Assembly: GCA_902472555.1 (NCBI GenBank)
Contig: CABROF010000071.1
Span: forward strand, 1 to 12,964
DNA length: 12,964 bases
Reading direction: 5' to 3'
DNA from: UMGS1851 sp900555605
Lineage (GTDB): Bacteria; Bacillota; Clostridia; UBA1212; UBA1255
Of this stretch, positions 6,815 to 12,964 are shown piece by piece. How positions within the stretch are numbered: position 1 is the stretch's first letter; each line of letters begins with the position of its first letter. A program made the translations under genes and the position numbers. The notes beneath the pieces are model-generated. The model ran no database searches. It was not told where the DNA came from and saw only the letters and a list, made by a program, of their open reading frames with translations.

Positions 6815-7531
6815 ATGGAACAGATACGGCTTCAGAAATATTTGGCAATGTGCGGCGTGGCTTCCAGGCGGGCGGCCGAAAAAATGATCACCGAGGGAAA
6901 GGTTTCCGTAAACGGCGCAATCGTGACGGAGCTCGGGACAAAGGTTACGCAGCGGGATCGGGTTTCGGTAGAAGGAGAGCCTGTAAAGCCGGAAACGCGG
7001 ATGTACTACGTGCTGCTGAATAAACCCGAGGGCGTGCTGTCCTCTGCGAAAGATGACAGAGGCAGGACCTGCGTAGTGGATCTGATCAAAGGGGTAGAAG
7101 CGCGTTTGTTTCCTGTGGGGAGATTGGACTATGATACATCGGGACTGATTCTGCTGACCAATGACGGAGCATTCATGCAGCGATTGACGCATCCTTCTTA
7201 TGAGATTTGGAAAACGTATGAGGCTGTTGTAAAGGGCGTACCCAACGAATCCAATGCGCGCAGTTTTTCGGAAGGCATCCAGCTCGATGATGGTCCGGCG
7301 CTGCCCGCCGTACTGGATGTCGTCGGATACAAGGGAAACAACGCAATTGTTGAAGTAAGCCTTCGGGAAGGACGCAACCGTCAGGTCCGGCGTATGCTCG
7401 AGCGGATCGGGCATCCGGTCATATCCTTGAAACGCATTCAATTCGGGCCCCTTCGGTTGGGCGATCTCAGACCCGGCAGCTGGCGGCAGCTGACAGCAGA
7501 GGAAGTCGCGGCTTTGCAGTCTGAAGAATAG
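6815..7531 (+). CDS. rluB: RluB/RsuA-family rRNA pseudouridine synthase
   Basis: A 238-residue protein from ATG 6815, preceded by GGGAAGGG (6800-6807). An in-frame TTG at 6794 is less likely because it lies before that ribosome binding site. Residues about 3-50 are an S4 RNA-binding domain (RLQKYLAMCGVASRRAAEKMI, then GKVSVNG). The catalytic domain has FPVGRLDYDTSGLILLTND (about 99-117); D105 is the expected nucleophile. NRQVRRML is the family's C-terminal hallmark. The enzyme converts uridine to pseudouridine in large or small subunit rRNA. In Firmicutes the S4-containing form is usually annotated as RluB, acting on 23S rRNA helix 89, but RsuA-like specificity cannot be excluded from sequence alone. 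It is a housekeeping gene and the first gene behind the promoter at 6693-6721. The ABC module begins 39 nt later. Confidence 0.92.
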   Translation: MEQIRLQKYLAMCGVASRRAAEKMITEGKVSVNGAIVTELGTKVTQRDRVSVEGEPVKPETRMYYVLLNKPEGVLSSAKDDRGRTCVVDLIKGVEARLFPVGRLDYDTSGLILLTNDGAFMQRLTHPSYEIWKTYEAVVKGVPNESNARSFSEGIQLDDGPALPAVLDVVGYKGNNAIVEVSLREGRNRQVRRMLERIGHPVISLKRIQFGPLRLGDLRPGSWRQLTAEEVAALQSEE

Positions 7532-7536
7532 CAAAC

Positions 7537-7550
7537 GCGGAGTACTCCGC
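7537..7550. repeat. Perfect 14-bp palindrome between rluB and the first ABC gene
   Basis: GCGGAGTACTCCGC is a perfect palindrome in the 39-nt gap, 10 nt before the GGAGG (7561-7565) of the ABC gene. It could be a regulatory site for the ABC module or a small RNA hairpin. There is no T-run after it, so it is not a standard terminator. Confidence 0.4.
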
Positions 7551-7570
7551 AGGCTGTTACGGAGGTTATT

Positions 7571-9853
7571 ATGGAACAAATTGAATCAGTAGATAAAATA
7601 CCTCGGCAGATTACGGAATTATTTGCACAAGCAGGCATTCCGGCCGGGGATATTTTATATGTTTTCAAAACCGATTTATCTTTGGATTACCGGTTTGCGG
7701 ATTTCTATGTGCTGCTGACCGAGGAAAAGCTGATTCGTGCGGAAATCCGCACGGTCCGGAAGGCGGAGAAGGACCGCCCCGCAGAACTCTCCCTGGCAGA
7801 AACGGAGATCTATCCCCTGGAGTCTTTCCAGGACTTTGCCGCAGAAACCATGGTCAACAGCGGCGCAGTCACGGCCAGACACGGCGGCGCGGATTTTACT
7901 ATCTGCCGCTACAGCACGGCCATGGGCCGGAAAACCGGCAGGTTTATAAAGATTGCGAATCAATTGGCACAGCATGAGCCGATTGATGAGGAAGACCGCA
8001 AATGCGGCGAGCAGGAAGAATACTGTCCGAAATGCGGACGCAAATATCGGGATGACGTCAAAATCTGTCCCTACTGCGTTGACCGCGGAAAGGTATTTAA
8101 GCGGTTGCTTTCTTATGCGGGCAGGTACAAAAAATACATATTTCTCGTATTGCTGTTTATTTTATTTTCCACGGCGCTGCAAATTATATGGCCTTATTTG
8201 GCCGGCAGCGTCTTCTTTGATGAGGTGCTGAATAAAGAGGGCAGATACTATGGCTTGGTCTTAGGTTTGGCCGGCATCATGCTGGGCGTGCGGCTGGTCT
8301 CTGTGGGCGCGCGGATTGTTTCCGGGCGGATTAATACGGTTTTTGCAAATGAAGTGGTATATAATCTGAAAACAGAGGTCTTTGAATCCATGCAGCGCCT
8401 CTCGATTAAATTCTTTACCGATAAACAGACGGGCGCGTTGATGACCAGGGTCAATCAAGACGCGGAGGAGGTTCAGTGGTTTTTCCTGGACGGAATCCCG
8501 TATATAATCGGAAACTTGCTGAGCGTGGCGGGCATTACGGCATTTATGGCCTCCATCAGCCCGCTGCTGACGCTGCTGGTGCTGATCCCCGTTCCGTTTA
8601 TTCTTTTATTTTTCCATAAATTTTTGCCGAAATTCCATAAAATGTTCTGGCGTCAGCATCGCTATCGGAGCAGAATGAACGCCAGAATGAATGATTCCTT
8701 TACAGGGGTGCGGGTCGTCAAGGCCTTTGGCAAAGAGGACGAAGAGGGAAGATCCTTTGCATTGGCAAGCCGCCGCTTCAGTACGGCAAACGCGGCCATT
8801 GGCATCAAGTCCAATACTGTTTTTCCGGTCGTCGGACTGGTCATGTGGATGGGCTCCCTTGCAATTTATATTGTAGGCGGGATCTTTCTGATCCAGGGAA
8901 AAATGGAGTTCGGTCAAATTACGACCCTGGTGGGATATTTATCGATGATTTACGGTCCTCTGGAATGGATGACGCATATGGTTCAAAACTGGGCCAGCGC
9001 CATGAACTCAGCAAACCGCATTTTTGAAATCGTGGATTCTGAGTCTCAAGTGAAAGAGGATGCGCATCCGGTGAAGATTGAGGCTTTTCAGGGGGCCGTC
9101 ACCTTAGAACATGTATATTTCGGTTATGAACCGAATCGGCCGGTGCTGAAGGATATTAATCTGACTGTCAGGCCGGGAGAGGTAATCGGCGTCGTAGGCC
9201 GTTCCGGAGCCGGGAAGTCTACGCTGATCAATCTGATTACAAGACTGTACGATGTGGACGCGGGCTGCATTCGTATGGACGGCGTGGATATCCGGAGGCT
9301 ATCGCTCAAGTGGCTGCGGGATCAGATAGGAATCGTACTGCAGGATACCTTTCTGTTCATGGGAACCGTGACGGACAATATTGCGTATTCCAAGCCGGCG
9401 GCCTCCATGGACGAGGTGATCCGCGCTGCCAAAATGGCAAATGCCCACGATTTTATTATGCGGCTTCCGGATGCATACGATACGAAAATCGGGACCGGCG
9501 GACAGGGACTTTCCGGCGGCGAACGGCAGCGGATTTCACTGGCTAGGGCGATTCTGAAGGATCCGAAGCTTCTGATTTTGGACGAGGCAACCTCTGCAAT
9601 CGATACACAGACGGAGAGCCAGATCCAAAAGGCGCTGGAACAGCTTTCAAAGGGAAGAACCACCTTTAATATTGCGCACCGGCTGTCGACGCTGCGCAAC
9701 GCAGACCGCCTGATCGTAATTGATGACGGCCGCATTGCGGAATGCGGCACCCACCAGGAGATCTACGCGCTGGAGGGCGTATATTATAAGCTGTACCAGA
9801 TTCAGAAGGAAGCTTTGAAAATGAGAGGTCTGAAAGAGGAGTCGCACGTGTAA
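7571..9853 (+). CDS. ABC exporter half with N-terminal soluble domain and zinc ribbon
   Basis: A 760-residue protein with fused permease and ATPase; GGAGG is 5 nt before the ATG. Residues 1 to about 135 are a soluble, PH-like-looking domain (FYVLLTEEKLIRAEI, later IYPLESFQDF). A four-cysteine zinc ribbon follows (C152, C155, C166, C169 in CPKCG and CPYC). Residues about 187-475 hold the six-helix exporter membrane domain, including IKFFTDKQTGALMTRVNQD. The nucleotide-binding domain has Walker A GRSGAGKS (543-550), signature LSGGE (647-651), Walker B LLILDE with E672, and H-loop H703, so its ATPase site residues look intact. Ordinary exporters of this type have about 580 residues; the extra length is the N-terminal part. 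With the similar protein two genes downstream it probably forms a heterodimeric exporter. In NCBI-type annotation, DUF1854-linked ABC proteins are sometimes called cyanophycin metabolism-associated, but no cyanophycin gene is seen here. Cargo unknown. Confidence 0.93.
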   Translation: MEQIESVDKIPRQITELFAQAGIPAGDILYVFKTDLSLDYRFADFYVLLTEEKLIRAEIRTVRKAEKDRPAELSLAETEIYPLESFQDFAAETMVNSGAVTARHGGADFTICRYSTAMGRKTGRFIKIANQLAQHEPIDEEDRKCGEQEEYCPKCGRKYRDDVKICPYCVDRGKVFKRLLSYAGRYKKYIFLVLLFILFSTALQIIWPYLAGSVFFDEVLNKEGRYYGLVLGLAGIMLGVRLVSVGARIVSGRINTVFANEVVYNLKTEVFESMQRLSIKFFTDKQTGALMTRVNQDAEEVQWFFLDGIPYIIGNLLSVAGITAFMASISPLLTLLVLIPVPFILLFFHKFLPKFHKMFWRQHRYRSRMNARMNDSFTGVRVVKAFGKEDEEGRSFALASRRFSTANAAIGIKSNTVFPVVGLVMWMGSLAIYIVGGIFLIQGKMEFGQITTLVGYLSMIYGPLEWMTHMVQNWASAMNSANRIFEIVDSESQVKEDAHPVKIEAFQGAVTLEHVYFGYEPNRPVLKDINLTVRPGEVIGVVGRSGAGKSTLINLITRLYDVDAGCIRMDGVDIRRLSLKWLRDQIGIVLQDTFLFMGTVTDNIAYSKPAASMDEVIRAAKMANAHDFIMRLPDAYDTKIGTGGQGLSGGERQRISLARAILKDPKLLILDEATSAIDTQTESQIQKALEQLSKGRTTFNIAHRLSTLRNADRLIVIDDGRIAECGTHQEIYALEGVYYKLYQIQKEALKMRGLKEESHV

Positions 9854-9878
9854 ACGCGCGGGAAAGGAAGGAATTCAA

Positions 9879-10460
9879 ATGCAGGGTGATTTCAATCAGA
9901 AAGCGGCGGAAGAAAAACAAGAGGCTGCACAGAAAGCCGCGGAAACCGTAGAGGATATTGCGCAGCTGCGCTATCTGGAAAACGAGGAACTGCAGTTTGC
10001 CCTGACAGAGGGCGGATTCCTTTCCTTAAAAATCGGGGAGCAATCATACCCGCGGGTGGCGCTGCAGCGTGCTTTTCCCTTATCCATGCCTTATGAGTAC
10101 ATCTCTGTACGGAGCGTAGGAGAGAATCGGGAGCCGGATCAGGAGATCGGCGTGATCCGGGATATCCGTGCGCTACCGAAGGAGAAAGTCGAATTGATTG
10201 AAAAAGAACTGGATACACGTTATTTTACCCCGATCATCCGGCAGATCACTTCACTGAAGGACGAATACGGCTATATTTACATGAACCTCCGGACGGACGC
10301 CGGCAGCAAATCCGCCACGGTTCCCAACAGCGGCAATCACTTTATTAAGCTGACGGAAACGCGCATCCTGGTAATCGATGCGGACGGAAACCGGTATGAG
10401 ATCCCGGATATTACGGAACTTGACAAGAAGAGTATGCATTTATTGGAGGTTGTTCTGTAA
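9879..10460 (+). CDS. DUF1854 family protein, partner of the flanking ABC transporters
   Basis: A 193-residue soluble protein; AAGGAAGGA (9864-9872) precedes the ATG. Residues 1-25 are Ala/Glu/Lys/Gln-rich and probably helical. The rest matches the DUF1854 pattern as I recall it: RAFPLSMPYEYISV (about 65-78), VIRDIRALP, LDTRYFTPIIRQI (about 110-122), then LVIDADGNRYEIPDITELD (about 167-185) near the end. The biochemical role of the family is not established. It is known to sit beside ABC exporter genes, which is the case here on both sides: 25 nt after the first ABC gene, and its TAA overlaps the ATG of the second by one base (TAATG). The tight coupling argues for an adaptor or regulatory subunit of the transporter, or a cytoplasmic factor handling its cargo; that is inference. 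Confidence 0.88.
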   Translation: MQGDFNQKAAEEKQEAAQKAAETVEDIAQLRYLENEELQFALTEGGFLSLKIGEQSYPRVALQRAFPLSMPYEYISVRSVGENREPDQEIGVIRDIRALPKEKVELIEKELDTRYFTPIIRQITSLKDEYGYIYMNLRTDAGSKSATVPNSGNHFIKLTETRILVIDADGNRYEIPDITELDKKSMHLLEVVL

Positions 10461-12736
10461 TGACATTAGTGTTTGAACTGCCCGCCTGGGCGGTCAATCT
10501 GATAGAAAGACAGTGCGGAGACTGTGCGGTTCTGTATGCCGTTCCCTGGGATTTGACCGAAGAAGGCTCCTTTATCAGCGACGGCTACTTCGTCGTAACA
10601 GAACAGGAGTTTCTGTTTCTTTCCGGCAGCGGCGGAAAAGGCGAGGTGCGGCAGAGACAGCGCCTCAGCGTTTATACGGATTATAAGGCCACCATGATGA
10701 GCGGTGCGGGCATTCTTGAAGCCGCAGAAGCATCCGCCCCGGATCAGTACGTCAAAATCGCGCATTTTACGATGGAGCATGCCGCCCGGTATGCGACCAT
10801 CGCCAGAAAAATCAATCTTATGCAGGAAGGAAAAGAGCCGGACGGCCAGCAGGAGGATCCGGATAAAAAGTGTATTAAATGCGGAAGAATTCTTCCGGAG
10901 GGGAGTACGCTGTGTCCGAACTGTACCAAAAAGACGGATGTGCTGAAACGTTTGTTCCGTATGACGAGACCGTATCTCGGTCTGCTGATCGCCGCACTGG
11001 TCATGCTGCTTGTGATTACTGCGCTGAATATTTTACTGCCTAAAATTTATGCGGAGCTGGTGGACAGAGTTTATTTGCTGCCGGCGGATCAGCGCGGGGA
11101 CCTGACGTCCTTCCTGCTGCTGTTTGCGCTGATTCTGGCAGGGTATGCCGGCTGCCGGATTTTCATTACGGTGGTGACGGTTTTCCGGGGTCGGCTGCTT
11201 TCAAAGCTGAGTGCAAAAATCGTACATGAGCTCCGGGTTACGGTGTTTGAACATATCCATCAGCTGTCTTTGGGGTTTACAAATCAGCGCAAAACCGGCG
11301 ATCTGATGAATCGGGTTTCCCGCGATACGATCCGGATACAGCGCTTTATCCAGGGAGAGGCGATCGAATGCCTGAACCAGATTCTGATTTTGTTTGGCAT
11401 TACCGTGTATCTGTTCATTCTGAACTGGCGGATGGCCCTGATGGTGCTGATTCCTGCGCCTCTCATTGTATTTGTCATGCGTTTTTATTGGAAGCGCATT
11501 AATTTGATTTACGGACGGCTTTGGAATCTGGCGGGGAAGTGCAACGCGGTGCTGCAGGATATTTTAAGCGGGATCCGGGTGGTAAAATCCTTCGGAACAG
11601 AGGCCAACGAGGTTGCGCGGTACAAGAAGGTGTGCGGAGAATACAAGGATACTTGTGTCCGCAATGAGCTGTTCTGGAATACTGCGATGCCGCTGCTGAA
11701 TATTCTGACGATCCTGAGCTATCTTGTTCTTTTGGCTTACGGCGGGTATGCAATTCTCGGGGGTGAAATGACTGCAGGCGAGCTGACGCAGTTTACCACG
11801 TATGCAATGATGGTATACGGTCCCATTGAATATATGGCGTCTTTGCCCAGGGTTATTGCGGATAATGTAGCGGCTGCCTCCCGCGTGTTTGATATTTTAG
11901 ATCAGAATCCGGATATTGCCGATAAAGAAGAAGCAAAGGAGCTGGATATTTCAGGTGCGGTATCGTACCGCAATGTGAATTTCGGATACAAGTCCTATCT
12001 GCCGGTTTTAGAGAATGTGAACCTGGATGTGCGGCAGGGGGAAATGATCGGCCTGGTGGGACATTCCGGTTCCGGAAAAAGCACGATGATCAATATTCTG
12101 CTCCGATTCTATGATGTGGACTCCGGCGAAATCTGCATTGACGGCGTAAATATCAAGGATATCTCTCAGAATCATCTGCGGACGCAGATCGGAGTGGTGC
12201 TGCAGGAAACGTTTCTGTTCAATGGGACGATTATGGAAAATGTGCTGTATGCCAAACCGGATGCTACGCCGGAGGATGTCATCCGGGCATGCAAGGTTGC
12301 AAATGCACATGATTTTATCATGAAGTTCCCGGATGGCTACGATACGCGCATCGGCCAGAACGGACAGAACCTGTCCGGCGGTGAGAAACAGCGGATCGCC
12401 ATTGCGCGGGCGATTATTCATAATCCGAAAATTCTGATTTTGGATGAGGCGACCTCTTCTCTTGATACGGAAAGCGAATTATCCGTTCAGCAGGCGCTGC
12501 AGCGTCTGGTCAGGAACCGTACAACTTTTGCCATTGCCCATCGGCTGTCCACTTTAAAATATGCGGACCGCCTGCTGGTTCTGGAGAAAGGAAAGGTCGC
12601 GGAGTGTGGGACGCACAATGAATTGCTGGAGAAAAAAGGAATTTATTACAACTTGGTACTGGCTCAGCTGAATATGTCGCGGCTTGTTGGTGATATTGAG
12701 ATTACGGAAGAAGAGTATTTAGGCGAAAGCGGATGA
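10460..12736 (+). CDS. Second ABC exporter half with N-terminal soluble domain and zinc ribbon
   Basis: A 758-residue protein, probably a paralogue of the ABC protein at 7571-9853. Its ATG overlaps the DUF1854 stop codon, indicating coupled translation. Residues 1 to about 122 form a soluble domain (GYFVVTEQEFLFL) similar in layout but not closely in sequence to that of its partner. The zinc ribbon has C138, C141, C152 and C155 (CIKCG, CPNC). Residues about 165-470 are the exporter membrane domain, with LGFTNQRKTGDLMNRVSRD in the same place as in the partner. The nucleotide-binding domain has Walker A GHSGSGKS (534-541), signature LSGGE (638-642), Walker B ILILDE with E663, and H-loop H694. 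Both halves therefore look catalytically complete, unlike heterodimeric exporters with one degenerate site. A homodimer for each half is an alternative. The substrate is unknown. Confidence 0.93.
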   Translation: MTLVFELPAWAVNLIERQCGDCAVLYAVPWDLTEEGSFISDGYFVVTEQEFLFLSGSGGKGEVRQRQRLSVYTDYKATMMSGAGILEAAEASAPDQYVKIAHFTMEHAARYATIARKINLMQEGKEPDGQQEDPDKKCIKCGRILPEGSTLCPNCTKKTDVLKRLFRMTRPYLGLLIAALVMLLVITALNILLPKIYAELVDRVYLLPADQRGDLTSFLLLFALILAGYAGCRIFITVVTVFRGRLLSKLSAKIVHELRVTVFEHIHQLSLGFTNQRKTGDLMNRVSRDTIRIQRFIQGEAIECLNQILILFGITVYLFILNWRMALMVLIPAPLIVFVMRFYWKRINLIYGRLWNLAGKCNAVLQDILSGIRVVKSFGTEANEVARYKKVCGEYKDTCVRNELFWNTAMPLLNILTILSYLVLLAYGGYAILGGEMTAGELTQFTTYAMMVYGPIEYMASLPRVIADNVAAASRVFDILDQNPDIADKEEAKELDISGAVSYRNVNFGYKSYLPVLENVNLDVRQGEMIGLVGHSGSGKSTMINILLRFYDVDSGEICIDGVNIKDISQNHLRTQIGVVLQETFLFNGTIMENVLYAKPDATPEDVIRACKVANAHDFIMKFPDGYDTRIGQNGQNLSGGEKQRIAIARAIIHNPKILILDEATSSLDTESELSVQQALQRLVRNRTTFAIAHRLSTLKYADRLLVLEKGKVAECGTHNELLEKKGIYYNLVLAQLNMSRLVGDIEITEEEYLGESG

Positions 12737-12776
12737 TTGAAAGACGCGCGGATGCCGGATTTTCTGCATTTTTTGT

Positions 12777-12804
12777 AAATGCGCGAGCCCCGGCCCGCGC
12801 ATTT
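12777..12804. terminator. GC-rich hairpin after the ABC operon, possible terminator
   Basis: A perfect 9-bp stem, AAATGCGCG (12777-12785) with CGCGCATTT (12796-12804), encloses a C/G-rich 10-nt loop. It begins 40 nt after the last ABC gene stop. It is not followed directly by a T-run. A second small stem CGGC/GCCG (12814-12826) comes next, and a T7 run follows at 12835-12841. Together these could end transcription of the operon, though not in textbook form. Confidence 0.5.
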
Positions 12805-12828
12805 GCGAAGCTTCGGCTTTCTGCCGTG

Positions 12829-12890
12829 AAAAAATTTTTTTCAAAAAATCAAAAAAAAGTGTTGACATGGTTCGGAGAGAGTGCTATACT
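12829..12890 (+). promoter_or_regulatory. Strong sigma-A promoter with A-tract UP element
   Basis: TTGACA (12862-12867) is exact consensus and TATACT (12885-12890) differs by one base, with a 17-nt spacer. Upstream are A6 (12829-12834), T7 (12835-12841), A6 (12843-12848) and A8 (12851-12858), which would act as an UP element or curved DNA. Transcription would start near 12897 and run out of the window. Such architecture is typical of highly expressed genes, including stable RNA operons, but the target is not visible. Confidence 0.8.
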
Positions 12891-12896
12891 TTGCAA

Positions 12897-12964
12897 GCTG
12901 TCTCAAATGACGGGGGACATAATCCCCGGGAAGAGAGAGCAAAAACGGACTTAGAAAAGTAAAC
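12897..12964 (+). other. Start of an untranslated leader with a small hairpin
   Basis: The region after the promoter has no convincing start codon with ribosome binding site. It contains a hairpin with GGGGA (12913-12917) and TCCCC (12923-12927) around a CATAA loop, then an A-rich stretch ending in GAAAAGTAAAC. It is the first part of a leader whose gene is outside the window. No known riboswitch class could be recognised. Confidence 0.45.

Noticed and set aside
6734..7579. 281-codon open frame on the - strand opposite rluB
   Set aside because: It covers the rluB gene and its promoter region, and has no domain; rluB on the + strand is well supported.
12777..12858. Hairpin and A/T runs considered as a mobile element end or attachment site
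   Set aside because: No direct duplication, integrase or transposase is visible; a terminator followed by a promoter explains the pattern.
12733..12954. 73-codon open frame overlapping the last ABC stop (ATGA)
   Set aside because: It runs through the hairpin, the A-tracts and the consensus promoter, has low-complexity Lys/Ala content and no recognisable domain; it looks like a chance frame.

Overview
The window looks like a chromosomal segment of a Gram-positive, Clostridia-type Firmicute. The support is strong AGGAGG-type ribosome binding sites, three near-consensus sigma-A promoters, tightly packed operons, use of TTG and GTG starts, surface proteins with a C-terminal membrane anchor, and roughly balanced GC. 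The exact taxon cannot be read from this sequence. No rRNA, tRNA, CRISPR array, transposase or phage gene is visible.

Left part (1-5347, + strand): one compact operon that enters from outside the window. It holds the membrane-anchoring tail of an unknown protein, an exported protein with two copies of an unrecognised domain, an exported GH99/GH71-like glycoside hydrolase with a CBM9/DOMON-like module and a C-terminal membrane anchor, a cytoplasmic nucleoside hydrolase-family protein, and a PfkB-family (ribokinase-like) sugar kinase. Gaps are 33, -4, 22 and 13 nt. The layout suggests surface processing of a glycoconjugate followed by intracellular hydrolysis and phosphorylation of the released sugar; the substrate is unknown.

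Middle (5348-6814): a convergent AraC-family regulator on the - strand, probably starting at a TTG codon about 70 nt behind a clear sigma-A promoter. It is larger than usual because it carries an extra AraC-like helix-turn-helix segment ahead of the normal DNA-binding domain. Its promoter region is shared with a divergent promoter for the right-hand genes, and two overlapping palindromes lie between the two promoters.

Right part (6815-12736, + strand): an RluB/RsuA-type pseudouridine synthase, then a three-gene module. Two large ABC half-exporters, each with an unusual N-terminal soluble domain and a four-cysteine zinc ribbon ahead of the membrane domain, flank a DUF1854 protein. The two ABC proteins are probably a heterodimeric exporter with DUF1854 as a dedicated partner; the cargo is unknown. 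This module is the most interesting system in the window.

Right end (12737-12964): a non-coding stretch with a GC-rich hairpin, A-tracts and a strong sigma-A promoter that reads out of the window into an unseen gene or RNA operon.
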